In this document: positions 1 to 13,700 of the stretch, piece by piece
Position numbering within the stretch: the first letter of the stretch is position 1
Layout: each line of letters begins with the position of its first letter
NCBI GenBank assembly: GCA_026413225.1
Contig: CM048591.1
Location: forward strand, 69,900,052 to 69,964,051
Length of the DNA: 64,000 nucleotides
Reading direction: 5' to 3'
From: Otis tarda
Taxonomy: Eukaryota; Chordata; Aves; Otidiformes; Otididae
Translations under genes and position numbers: made by a program
The notes under the pieces: model-generated
Told to the model about the DNA's origin: nothing
What the model saw: only the letters and a program-made list of their open reading frames with translations
Databases searched by the model: none

Positions 1-534
<534 letters not shown>

Positions 535-3500
535 CTAGAAAAAAAGAGAAAGTCAAAACATTTAAGTGAGAATAAGATGTTACGATCAAGCCTGAGTTAA
601 CATCTTCCTAATAATCTATAGCAGCAGATTAATAAGCTGTTACGCGTGTGACAGAGTCATTTAACTAATTTTCAGCAGCTTTTCTTCTGCAAACCTGCTC
701 AGCACAGAAATCTTGGATGCATATTGTAATCTGAATAAGAAACTAAAATTCGGGAAGGCAAAGACAACATCATACCCATTTGAGAAGAAAAACATCTCAG
801 AAAGGATTATGGACTTTTAAAATACAGTGGTAGGTTCTAGGAAGTAATCTAACAGATGTTGAGATACCAATGTCTGGCTCAGGGGACAGTTGTTTCTGCA
901 CATTATAACATTCTGAGAGGTAAGAAAATGGTCATACAACTATTAAACTATTAAATAGACACTTCTGAGTAGAAAGGATGCAGTATGTATATAAAATCCT
1001 TGAGGTCCCTGGTCAAAGATTTCAAAACCTTCCTATTGCAGAGTCTCAAAAATCCATCTGTCTTGCCGAAGAATATGCAGTACATCTGAATTCACTCACT
1101 GCTGAATTCCTTTAAAGATGCTGTTCCTGCCTTGCACTAATGGAAGGAAAAATTTCTGGAATAGGAGGCTGCCTCTTACACTGCTACAAACAGATATAGA
1201 AAAAATATATAACATACTGATAGACAAAGAAGGATAAACTAGTGAAACAAGTTCTGCATTTCTTGTTGATAAAACATTCAGCAGAAATCTCTGAAGCCTT
1301 GGAAGAAAGATGCCTAAGGGTAGAATCACATTATCTTATTGGAAAGTCTCCTGGTCCACATTTTAGTAGCATCTTTCTCAGCTGTGTTTTCACTTTTGAA
1401 AAAACCAGTGTGTGTGCACTGTTAGGCAGCAAATGACAAGGGGCTGAATAGCCATCTAGAAAGCATAACTATAGTGTGCACTGGAGTTAGCATCTGAGAT
1501 TAACTCCTGACTCTGTATCTCATTGGAATTTTAGTGTGTATAAGTTGCCAGTGATTAAATAACATTAAGTAAGAATATGCTGCTCTTTCCTTCAGCACTG
1601 TTTTAGTGACACTGGGTGCTTTTTAAGTTTGTGTTTCTTACAGTGCAATAAATGTGTTTTGTTGACTTTTTCTAAAATCCTAAAGTTGCAGTATTTGTCA
1701 TGACATGGCTTGTGGGGATCAGCCAGAGACTCTCATCTACTTTACTTCACAGTGAAATCCAAGTGCTTGTCCCATTTCTACAATGAGCTAGCTAATCAGT
1801 TATGCAAGGTAAAAACAGGCAGCAATATATGGAAACTGATGGATTGCACGCTGCTACATAACTTGATGTGCTCGCATCTGTGTGGCTGTGAACAATCATG
1901 TCCACCCTGGATAAAATTCCTATCTTTACCTGCCAATGAAGACATAACTATAGCAAAGATGCTCCCACAGCATAGCACTGATGTGTTTGACATGCAGAGG
2001 TAAGAGCAGCACACAGGGAGTGCACCAAAAGCAATCAAGTTGGAGTGGACAGAAAGAGATGTCTGAACGGATCTGTGTTCATGTGCTGCAAATCAGTTTA
2101 GCTGACTCCGTAGGAGTGAGAAGGATCAGACATTTCACGATCGCTCGGTGGAAAGCAGACAATTCCAATTCATTCGTATGAAAAATTTTTGACCAAATTT
2201 GTGCAGAGAAATGTTCCAGCCAAGTCTGCAGCTTTTTAGCAGGTCCTTTTTTTACACAGGCCCATAATCTAAAAAACTTTCTATGGTGTGAGGTTGAAGA
2301 CGTTGACATTTTCTTCTCTTCCCAGAGTTGCATTTTTGTGGGAGAGAAATTCAGGAAAAACTTTGGAAGAAGCGATTCAACTTTTCCTCCCCTTTAAGTC
2401 ATAAAGTGATACCGAATCGCACGGCTCCTTCTCAGACATAGCAAGAACGATAATTGACGACATCTGCTAACCATGCTTGTGCCTCATGACTGACTGACGT
2501 TTTAACAGATTTGTACTGAACTTCCAGCACGAACTCTTTTTTATTACAAACTTGTAAGACCCTATGTAGGAAAATTTCCCTCCTCTAACCAGCCCACCGT
2601 TTGCAGAAAACTCGCAGGCCGGGGGTGCTCAACAAACAAAAATTGCCTCAATACCCTAGCCCACATCTTTCAAAGACTGCCACTGTAATAATCTGAGCTC
2701 TCTGTCTCATGTCCTCCTCCTCACAACACCCGCAGTTACTCCTCCCCTCTCCACCACACTTTCCTTTATCTCCCCAGCATCCTAGCCCAGAATTCCTGCC
2801 CAACCACAGCACCTCCTCTGACCCCTCCCTGCGGTCCACATAGACCATCACGGTTGCTACCATCCCTCATCTGCTGCTCTGTCCTCTCTCTCCCACTGTT
2901 TCTTTTGCTTGGCTTCATATTTGGGCACAAGATGACACCTGTGGTGCTTGGACCAGGCGTGCGCATGTCTGGGGCTGCCTCAAGCTGCCAGGTCATGGGT
3001 TCAACAGACCAAATGTTGACATCTTGTATCTTTGAGACCTAGCCTTCTGTCAGTTTTTGTTGAGGCTGGCCAATAAGGTCAATAGTTTTGTTGTGAACTA
3101 ACAGACAAAAAGGAAAAATGGACAAAAAACCTCCCAGTGTTTTCACTGATGCAGAAATCCCATTCTTCAACCTCACAAAAGTATCAGCTTGCCTGGCAGA
3201 TCCCCAGCCCGCCGAGGGGAGAGATCGCTGGTTGGACTTCTGTAAAAGGTACCTGCCTCAAAAACAATGTCTCCAGCAGATGCAGTGACCTCCTGTCCTC
3301 CAGCCTGCGTCACTTGTCGTTCACTGAGGGCGTCTCCTGCTCCACAACCCCGTGATGAACAGGACCTTCCAAGACTGTGCCCATTTTCAACACTGCTTCC
3401 TTACTTGGTAAATACCCTGGGACTTGTTTGCAAATTTTCACCAGTCCCCACAGCTCTGCTCCCCAAGTAGCATAATAGCTCCTGGTATTGAAGACTACTT

Positions 3501-5235
3501 GGTAATCACATTGTCTTGTATGTACGTGAACAGTATTCTGAGTTAAACTGTCCTGATTTTGAAACAGATTTAGCTAAATTAGCATAATCCACTTTGTATA
3601 ACACTTATTTCAATTTATATATGCTCTGTTTTGATAGGTCTTCACTTTGTTTCTCACATACTGATTTTAAGAAGTGTCATGTTCCTTTGCAGGCAGTGCC
3701 TCTGCAGCATAAGTTCAAAGACTCCCCATGTGGAGTACAGCTTGGGCATTGCATACTGTCACTGTAAAACAGATAGCCTGTGCTCTACTATTTATACACT
3801 ACGCCTCTTAACGACTAAATGAGGTGACCAAAAGAGAAGGTCAGGGCCCCAGTATCAAGCCAGAGCAGCGTACTGACTCACTTTACGATCTAGGCATTGC
3901 TGAATTATGTCACTTTCCCCACCCATAAGATATGGATGAGACTTGAAAAACATTTGAATGCTCTGGATGGATGAAGAGTTTTTAGATGCACAGTACTGTA
4001 CAAGAATTTAACATAGCACGCACATAAAATGTGATCATGATATAATACTCTTATACTGGCTAAAATGTCCTGTTTTCGCTGTCTTCTGATTTTCAATAGA
4101 GAGTGCCAATCACTAAAAGAAAATAAAAGCATGGCAGTTTTCTGATTGCAGCTTTGCTAATTTGTGTTAGCAAAATAAGGTGGATAGAGAAAATTTATAT
4201 TTTCATCAAAATTCCATATTTCCATGGTAACATTGCATGGATAAATTTAGCTGTAGTTATGTCCTGTAACATCTATGTTCTGAAATATAAGATTCTCTTG
4301 TAGAATAATGGCACTTTGTCTGGCCTGATGAGATGCAGATGGAAGAGTCCTCCATAGGATCTCACTGCAAGGCCTATGGAAGAAGATCTTGTGGAAAAAG
4401 TCTGCTCCATGCACGGCAGTTTCATCTGCCAGCAGCCGGTCAATGGCATGGGGAAGAGAAATTTTGCTCTCTCATGTACCTTCTCCTCTGATTTTTTTTT
4501 TTTTTTAGCTCTGCATCAGGGTAGGTGATATAAATAGGGACAGTACTGATTTTAAGGAACACATGGCTATTCCATTTAAAGAGAATGGACAAGAAAAAAA
4601 AGAAAAAGTAAAATGGAAACACCAGAGACCTTGAGCAGTCTGTATAAAATTACTGGATTTAAATGCAAAGGAAATAAAATAAATAGTGAAAAAATACATT
4701 TGCACATCCTATGATCACACTTCTTTTTCAGTTGCTTTGGCCAATGAGACGTAAGTAGGCCAGGCGGATGAATCGGCTGTGCTTCAGGCACACAGAAGGG
4801 TACCACGTTATTAGTGCAGAGCATCTCAGATAATCTGTGAGAAATGTATTCTAGAAAAATTGAATATGATAGTCTTATTACTCTTTAATAAACACTGCAG
4901 ACAGACTCAGTATTACAGTACGTGGGAATAATATACAGGCCCTCTTCTGAAAGACTTACCAGTTAAAATAAAGGCAGCCTTCATCTTGGCCTTTATTCCT
5001 GTGGTACACAACAGCAACTCATGACTGAACAATTTCTGTGACTCTAATTGTGACTGCAGCAGAAAGATTTTTTTTTCTTTTAAGCTTCTTTCTAATTGCT
5101 GTGTGAGAGTTCCTTTTGCTCTTTGTTTTATCCTTTAATAATTCAGGTCCCTATCTAACTTGAAAGATTTTATGACAAAAGGACAAATGAAGACTGCTTA
5201 AAACTCTGGCCTTTTTCCTTAATTTTACTTATGAT
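535..5235. other. Unannotated intron sequence
   Basis: No gene or recognisable repeat was seen. About 2690-2920 is pyrimidine-rich on the plus strand (many TCC and CTC runs) and more GC-rich than its surroundings; the short open frames there follow from this composition. T-runs occur near 4490-4506. Confidence 0.5.
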
Positions 5236-6012
5236 ACCTATTACACAGAACTGTAGAAAAGTAGGGCTGAAATGGACCTGAATAATCTCCTCTCTATGCT
5301 CCTTGGCAGCTTCAATTACATCTACAAGTTGTTTGTCCAATTTACGCTTAAAGGCCTCTCACACTAGAGACCCCACAATCTCCCCAAGCAATTTATTACA
5401 GGGCTGTGCTATCTGGACTCTAGGAAGTACTTTCCTGTGACTCACCTGGATCTTGACAGGGGCAGATGAAGCCCTTTACTTTGTTTCTTATGTAGCGCAA
5501 AGGTAGAAAGCAGATTATTCCATTTTTTGCAACAGCCCTTTGAGTACTTGTTACCATGTATGCAATCATTCTTCTCTCTAAGACTAAAGGACTTTAGTTG
5601 GCTCAGTCTTTTCTTACAGACCATCTTTTCTAGACCTATGATCATTCTTGTTGCTCCTCCTTATGCTGTATCAACTTGCATCAATGTGTTGAAAATGCAA
5701 AAACATATTTCAATTCTGGGCTGAGAAATTTTACAGGATGTATTTATAAATCTATTTGCCTTTTTTTTTGCAACACATCCTACTCCTGCTTGCCTTTTGA
5801 TCCAGTGTAACCTTCAGATCCTTTCTATTTTGTTCCCACTCCCATGTTTTTATTGTTGACTATTCAAGCTCATGTACAATGCTGTCCTTGACAGTACAGA
5901 AAGGACATTGAATTTTACCAGTTATTTTATTTCTAATCCTACTCTCCAACATACCTGCAGTTTTTCCCATTTTTATGTTGTCCAAAATTTTCATAAGTGT
6001 AGCCTCTCTTCC
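5236..6012 (-). mobile_element. Ancient CR1 LINE, 3' part (first half of an interrupted copy)
   Basis: Read on the minus strand this resembles the old vertebrate CR1 (L3-like) 3' region. The 3' end lies near 5236-5290, where a diverged form of the usual tail (GGGCTGAAATGGACCTGAAT on the plus strand) is seen. Around 5560-5680 comes the diverged antisense of the reverse-transcriptase C-terminus (GACTAAAGGACTTT, then ACCTATGATCATTCTTGTTG). At 5770-5830 (CAACACATCC, TTCAGATCCTTTCT) and 5920-6010 (TCTAATCCTACTCTCCAACA, then ATAAGTGTAGCCTCTCTTCC) it continues into the palm and thumb part. It is heavily mutated with no open frame. The match breaks off at about 6012 and resumes at 6826, either side of a younger insertion. 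Family assignment is from memory of CR1 consensus patterns. Confidence 0.7.
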
Positions 6013-6825
6013 TGGACCTTGACAGGCTGGAGAGGTGGGCCCATGCAAACCTCATGAAGTTCAACCAGGCCAAGTGCAAGGTCCTGCACATGGGTCGGGG
6101 CAATCCCAAGAACAAATACAGGCTGGGTGAAGAATGAATTGTGAGCAGCCCTGAGGAGAAGGACTTGGGTGTGCTGGTGGATGAGAAGCTCAACATGAGA
6201 CAGCAACATGCGCTTGCAGCTCAGAAAGCCAACTGCATCCTGGGCTGCATCAAAAGAAGCATGGCCAGCAGGTCGAGGGAGGAGATTCTGCCTCTCTACT
6301 CCACTCTGGTGAGACCCCACCTGGAGTACTGCATCCAGCTCTGGAGCCCCCAGCATAAGAAGGATGTGGTCCTGTTGGAGCAAGTCCAGAGGAGGGGCAC
6401 AAAGATTATGAGAGGGCTGGAGCACCTCTCCTATGAGGACAAGCTGAGAGAGTTGGGGCTGTTCAGAGAAGGCTCCAGGGAAACCTTATAGTGATCTTTC
6501 AGCACCTAAAGGGGGCTAATAGGAAAGATGTGGAGAAACAGCAGGGCCTGCTGTGATAGGATGAGGGGTAATGGTTTTAAAATAGAAGGAGGTAGATTCA
6601 GACTAGACATAAAGAAAAAAATTTTTACAATGAGGGTGGTGGAACACTGGGGAAGGTTGCCCAGAGAGGCGCTGGATGCCCCATCCTTGGAAACATTCAA
6701 GGCTAGGTTGTACAGGGCTCTGAGCAACCTGATCTGGTTGGAGATGTCCTTGCTCCATGCAGGGGGGTTGGACTAGATGACCTTCCAATCCAAACTATTC
6801 TATAATTCGATGATTCTATGATTCC
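6013..6825 (+). mobile_element. CR1 LINE, 5'-truncated, inserted inside the older CR1
   Basis: This non-LTR retroposon fragment holds the C-terminal part of the CR1 reverse transcriptase and the 3' UTR. The sense translation starts [15 protein letters not shown] near 6019, shows a TGA stop at 6135-6137 where a tryptophan codon is likely ancestral, and then stays open from 6138 to 6491. That part includes [26 protein letters not shown] and [20 protein letters not shown]. The 3' UTR runs to the CR1 hallmark tail of imperfect ATTCTATGATTC-type units (about 6797-6825). The copy is truncated at its 5' end, as most CR1 copies are, and is a dead pseudogene. It lies antisense to CAMK4 in intron 5. 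Confidence 0.92.
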
Positions 6826-7700
6826 ATCATCTGAGGTTGTCAACAAAACCACTAAAAAAGCAGATCAGAGAAGATTTTTCCTGAACCTCCACTCCTGATC
6901 TTTAGATACACTGATACACATTCTCTCAGCATAGCCAGTCTCCATCCAGCTTAAAATCACATCATCGTGACCACATTTCCCTAACTTATTGTGAGACTGT
7001 CAGTTAAGACAAGTACCAAAAACTTTACTTATGTCAAGTATGTATGATATCTTCTGTTCCTCCCCTACTAACAATGCCTTTTTGCCCCTCTTGAGAAAAA
7101 ATCTGGCTGATTTGGCATGACTTGTTATTGACAAAATCTTGTCTTGCTGGTGACCTCCCTGCTTTGTTATCTCCCAGATGCCTTATATTCCTTTGCTTCA
7201 TTATTTACTGGAGATTATTTTCTGGAGAGTGGCGTTAAGGCGATTGGTCTGTAATTCCTCCCTTCTTCCTCTTGATGTGAGTACTATACACATCTGCTTC
7301 TCTTCCCCATCTCCATCAGAAGTGAGTGTTACTTGTTAAATCTGTTTCAGACTCAAAAAGCTTGCTCTTTAGAGATTTGTCTTATGAAGGTCATGGGTGC
7401 AACCAATTAAGAATTGTCTAAATTGTTTGAGTACTCTCTGACTTAGCCTGTTCTTATTCTAGGCTCACATTTTACTGCTGTTAATTGTGCCAGGCATCTT
7501 GTTACAGCTGAACTTTAACTGAAAAGTAGTGGGAAAAAAAAAAGACAAAACCACTGCTGCATCTTTCAATAGGTCTCCTTTACCTGGGTTTCTTCCTATG
7601 AGGATGATTGATTTTGCTACCCTTCTTGTCTCATGTTAGATCCATCTCATCTTCTGCTCTGCCCTGACTCTAGCCTTTGAACTCCTGCTATTCTTCCAGC
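6826..7700 (-). mobile_element. Ancient CR1 LINE, continuation after the nested insertion
   Basis: The older CR1 resumes immediately after the younger element's tail. Recognisable antisense blocks are TATGTCAAGTATGTATGATA (about 7031), GGCATGACTTGTTATTGACA (about 7114, the usual 'catgacttgttcttgacaaa' motif), CTGGTGACC, and GGCGATTGGTCTGTAATTCC (about 7238). Weaker matches run through the TTTGAGTACT and TAGCCTGTTCTT region to about 7500, and doubtfully to about 7700. Order and orientation match the piece at 5236-6012, so the two are halves of one insertion. There is no open frame. Confidence 0.65.
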
Positions 7701-10700
7701 TCAGCCTTAAACAACCTAACCTGTTTTCTGTTTTCTATATACTTTGTGCCAGTGTTTAACTCCAGGATGTGCTGTCCCTGAGCACCGACCTTCATTCCAG
7801 TGGACTGGTGAGAAATCAGCTGACCCCTGACCACATTGCTATGCTCCCAAGGTCCTGCACTCTCTGGCAGGCACAGGGACACCGCTGGCAGTGTTGCAAG
7901 TTCCCTTCTATCAGCACCTACGGAAGAAGTCTTAAAATACTTTTGTTTCCACTTGTGAGAGTGATAGACAGAGCACAGCCTTTGGGTTTCATGATGTCTC
8001 CTCATTAACCAGGGGATTTTGATGTCAACTGGATCCCAACTCTGCATATTATCTCCAGTGTTGCAATGAAAAGAGGCCATATAGCAGAGACAGCTCCAGC
8101 AGCAGTGAGTGTCCTAGTGATTACTGTTGTGCACATTCCCTTTGTGAACCTGTCCTGTTTACTAGCCCTTGGTCTGGGTTACAGACCCTCCTGCCACATA
8201 TGAAGCCAGCTGCCTTGTGAAGCTGCATGAGACAATCAACGAGGTGGTTAAGGGAGCTCCACCTGCACCTCTTGCTCACACCCAGCTCACACTCGCCCTC
8301 CCTGGCAGTGCTGCTTTGTAGGGTAGCACACACTGCCTCTCTTAGATTAGTGCTGAACAGCCACTGCCACGGAAATACTCTGGATCAAGAACTGAGCACT
8401 CCTTTTTCTCCTCAGGCAAGATGATGGTTTTCTGTGTGCATTGGTTTAGTAGTGTGGAGAAATCTGTGGTCTGACATGGCTGGGGCAGTGGTTTCATTAT
8501 ATGAATTTCTGTCCAGGATGCCTATTATACAACTGCCACATTCATGTATACCAGATTCACTCATGTTTTCAAAAGTAAAATTTCTACCAGTTTTACTACT
8601 CTGCAGACTACATTTAGGACTTACTTGTTGAATTTATTACAAAATCAAGTCTATAGGGTCCTGAAGGAAGAACAGAAGTCACACATACCAATTCAGTACA
8701 GATATCTTCAGCAATAAATGCAATCACTACATCCTTAAGAAACTGAAAAGAGCATGTTTTTTTTTTTTTTCTCCCATTTCAAGAATGTCTAGACTTGCAA
8801 TTAAGCTCTTTCTGTAGCCCTTACAAAAGCCCTTGCAAAAGTGTGTCATTGCATAATGAAAGCTAGTGCACAGTAATTTAGTTTGATTACAGCTATATGC
8901 TGTTTGATAGAGATGTGGTTAATTGATAAAGTTTCTATAGCAGTTAAAAGTTTAAATAAACTTTTAATAATCTAACAGGACAAAGGAAAAAAAATACATT
9001 TCTATTTTCTATTCCTAGGAAGGTGAGTGAGCTAACCTTATTTATCTGGATGGCAAAGCCAGTCCCTGTATAATCTGTGCCTAAAATAATCATTCAGCAC
9101 AGATCTTACACAGTATAGAGAACAAATATGCATCATTCAAAATGTACACTTAGTCATACACTCCACATTGTTTACACTTTGGAGAACAAGAAACAAGCGG
9201 CTTGGGGGAATCAAGGGAAATCTCAAATTACATAGTTAGTGAGCACCTATGCCCTGTTATAATATTCTGCACGTATCAGCCAATTTATAATCTATATGTC
9301 CAATAATAGCACAAAAATTGCAGATTGGTATGAGGATATGGTACGTGACCTGGAGCTACTCTAGTTTTATCCTAGAGCAAACGATGTAGTTTGCATCTCA
9401 GGTTCCACATCTTTAAAATTATTGTGACACGTAAGCTGTGTTATAGATGTCTGAGTGACAAGTGCAAAAGGAGAATGTGAATGCATAATAATCTGTTGTT
9501 GAGATTGTGCTGTCCCCACCGAAGTACATGTAAAATTCTACTACTTCAAGTGATTCAGGCTTTATTTAAAAGCACACTAATGGCTACTATCAGCAAAATA
9601 GAAATCAATAATTGAAATTATTTTCCAAATGCAGGGATTGTTTTGAGAAGTGCTGCAGAAATGTATCTGAGAATTCTTGTTTAAAGAGCTTTTAAAAAAG
9701 GACACTATCAGTGATAGCGTCAGAAACCAGCTCCACAGGAATCAACAAGGTTCCAGTAATAAAAGTGTGATATCAAATTATATACATAGCATAATCTTCC
9801 CTCTGCCACCACTCCCTTACTGCAGTCACATTGGCTTTGGGACCAAACGAGCAGAAGACCATTTTGTCATTGCAGAAGACAAAGCCAGCATTGATTTCAT
9901 TTCTGAATGTATTTTAGCAAATTTCAGAATTCTGTATCTGGAGAAGAACAAAATGGTGTCTTAGAAAGTCACCAAATAGTGAAAGCTTCCCCAGACATCT
10001 TGCAGAAAGCCTAGTCTTTGCACTTGTCTTGCTTTCACTGGTTGCTCTGGGAAACTGGAGTACACCGTTATGTCTGCTACTTGATGTACTAACTTGCAGA
10101 CCTTTTCACAGAACTTCAATTAGTTTAGTTAAACTCATTTAACAGAACATTGTTTTAATAAAAAAAAGAATATTTTTCTTTGTACTTCGTGTAAGTATGC
10201 ATGAATGTAACTAATGTGATTTATGACTTCAGATAATAAACCCAGGGTATTACAAAAAAGTATGAAGAAATGCATCAGCATAGCTGCATTAATCCACATC
10301 TATTTATTTTCTTTGTTGGTCTACTATATTCAAAGTTATGAGATAGCTCAGAAGGGAAGTTCTAAATTAAGCAATTAGGTTATATAAAGTTTTAACTGCA
10401 ATCTCCACCATTATTTTCTTTTACATTTGGAAATGGTTTTATCTTTTGAGTGTTCCTGCTTTTAGAAGAGTGAAGCAGCCTTAAGGATGACGACACTGTA
10501 CCAGGTGTGATCGCAGCAAATAACGTACAGTCATTTCTGTACAATCTGACATATGCAGGAGAGGATAACGCACACACCTTCCCACACAAATCTCAATTGA
10601 GCGGGCTTTGTGCAGAGAGCTCGCTGCTTGCAGCAGCATGAAATTCTCCTCTTAAATTTTAAGTAGGCCACAGCATCAGAGTAGGTAGAAGAGCTTTGCT

Positions 10701-13700
10701 ATAGCAGCTTCTTCTTAAATCCACCCAGAAGAGCCGCCCACTTGCAGACAATCTGAATTCAGTGAAGAATTAACTTACATTAATAATGCTCCTCATACAG
10801 CCACTCTGCTTAAACTTTCTTTTTCTGCGTGTCTGGGGTACAGAAGACAAAAATGTTCCTTCTCTTCCTGCAATTGTCCAGGCCCCTTGTGCAGGGGAAC
10901 CTTCCCCACGCAGTCTTCACACCTACCAGGCACCCGTCATGTGCCTGCCCTCTGTCTGGTTGTATCACAAAAAGGTGAAGGATATATGTTCTTTTGAGAA
11001 AACTCAGTAATTTGTGATGAAATTCAAAAGAACCATTATATTAGACGCAAGGTAATGCCACAAAATGGCAGTGGGCAGAACTTACTTAACATGTGTGACT
11101 TGATCTGTCAGAGCTGCCAAGGTGCAGTAAACTTTTTTTTCCCTCCACAAGGAGGAGTTGTAAAAAAAAAAAAATAACACAAGAGCTAAAAAATCACTGA
11201 AACAGCCCCCTCCATAAAACAAAAGTAAAAAACTGGCAGTCCTGCCCTTGGTACAGGCACTCTGGTAGTTTTGCATGACTGACAGAACCTCTCTGCTTAG
11301 CTTACCTCACCTAGAGTAGCTCTTAAAACCCTCCGAAGAGTGCTGGGGCTTTATGGTTTGTAAGTGGTCTGAAGACAAGGTAGCATGCACATTACATTGC
11401 TACCACTTTGTGCTGCTCACTCCCTGCCTTCAGCATTTTTTACTTTATTGACCACAGTCACATTATAAACAAGTAGAAAATAAATCCATAATAAGCAGTT
11501 TTTAATTAACTTTAAAATATGAAAAATACTTTAAAAGTATTAGAGATGCAAATATTTTAAGATCAAGCTAAAAAAAACCAACCAAACAAAAAAAAAACCC
11601 TCAAAAGCTTCAAAAATCAACTAAATTAATGCCACTATAGCAAATTCAAAAGGAAGCTGGGAGGAACTTTGCAAAATCAGGCTTCTCCCTTTAAGCCAAT
11701 GGCATAAATCCACAGAAGGTATTTTACCAATCTGCCATCCCTGTTTAGAATACAAACTTCAGCAACATCACTGTAATTCTAGCAAATCTGAAAAAGAAGT
11801 AGATTCTATATTCGAGTGGGTTACCGAAAAGCAAGTAATGCTTTTGCAAGCCACTAATGTCTTTGGTTTTGCCATTAGGAAATTAAAAAGATACAAATGA
11901 AAAGCACAGTCTAGAATACATCTAAAGTTGCTGCCAATAGTATCTGATGCTAGCTCAGGCCCCAGTAACCTCCAGCATCGCAGAGCCATTTAGCTGACTA
12001 GCAGTGTTAGGTTTCACTGACTACAGAGATTTCCTAAGCATAGCTCTAGCGTACCTGTAAGAGGGGCATAATATAATACCCTAATAAGTCACAGGTGCAT
12101 GTCTCTTCATTCTACACTAATATATTTTAGTTTTCTTGCAATAATTTAATTTTTTGTATTCCAATCAAAGCACTACATTTCATGGTTTTTGATTAATTTC
12201 TCTCCCTTTTTAAGAGGAATGTTTCACAAAATAATGTAACTCTTAAATGGGTAGGTTACAGTCTATATTACTTGTTTTCCAAGAATGAGATGATTTTGTT
12301 CTGTCCTGTACAGCACAGTTAAACTAGTAAATTAACCCATGCCAAGGAGTGCTACGGGGTGCTACAACTCAGTTGTCTACACTGCTCACATTTTTAGAAC
12401 AGTCTTGGGTAAACTAGTGCTGATTGAAACAACTCTCTGTTAGTCAAGCCAAATATTATTCCCACCAGGCAATTTGAAATGGCCCACTTTGTTTTGAAGG
12501 CTGGCATGATTTAATGGTATAGATATTGGCTGTTGCAAGCCTCTTGGCATTGCTGACAGTCACCCCAGCTAATCCACGGAGATCTCATAATTAAAATAGT
12601 GGGGTGCTAGCAATACCGGAGTGCTGGCATTTTGCATCAAGGATGTGTGAGTGACCACAGCAGGGCACAGAAAACCTCACATGTGTGTTTTGGTAGGGTC
12701 AGACTTACAATTGTTTTGAAGGTGAGATTTCAGGGTAATAAACCAAGGAAGGAAGATAACATTTCCTTGCCTGTCTGTGAAATGGTCTTCCTGAGCTATG
12801 CATATAAAAAGTCTATCATTTTAAACACATCATTGTATCTAACGAATACTTGTATTTCTGTATTTGGATTTCTATTTATGCATAAATAACAAACAGATGT
12901 TGTTCTGGGTTAATTGTACTGCTTTACTTGAGTTGTGAAGCTTGGCCTACATGTAATAGCATCACTTGCTAAGCCTAGCATTCATCTTACATTTAAGAAA
13001 GAACCATCTAGACTGTATTTTTTTTTTTAAAGAAAGGATTTTTTTTTTAACTTTTGTTACAGACTTCTTGAAAAAACATAGCTCTAAACAACACAGTTCT
13101 CAAAGTCTACATACTCACAAGTGTTTCCATTTATTCATCCACTAGAGGTAAGCCTTCACCCCATGCAATACAAAATTCAACCTCAGTCTTCCAGATGCCG
13201 TTACATTAAACCTCATATTTTGAAGTGAGGAAGGAAAACAATATATTGTTTCTGGCAGCAACACCCTACCTAAAGAACCTACTTGCTTGAGGTACACCCT
13301 GCAAGCTAAATCTGCTAACTATCCCACCTTTCATGCTTTTGCAACACAAAATTTTCACTCAAAATCAGAAAAGAAATCTACTGTAACTCTACCATAGTCA
13401 CTCAATGCCCTCTTCATCCAAAAAAAAACCCAAACCAAAACATCTCCGTGGACAGTTATTCAGGATCTCCAAAACAGATACAATTCATAAGATCCATTTC
13501 CATTCTAGGTTTCCAAGCCTGAATTTATCTCCAGGTGGTGACACTAAGAACAAACATTTTTGTTGTACCTGACAAGGCACCAGCAATATTTATGAAGAAA
13601 TCATATATTTAAAAAAATCAAAACCATAAAACCATGAAAATTACCTATGCCTGCAAGAACATAACTGGAAGGAGTTAAAAAATTCTCATCTATAAGAAAG

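Noticed and set aside
6141..6491. 116-codon open frame as a possible gene
   Set aside because: It is the end of the CR1 reverse transcriptase, preceded by an in-frame stop and truncated; not a host gene.
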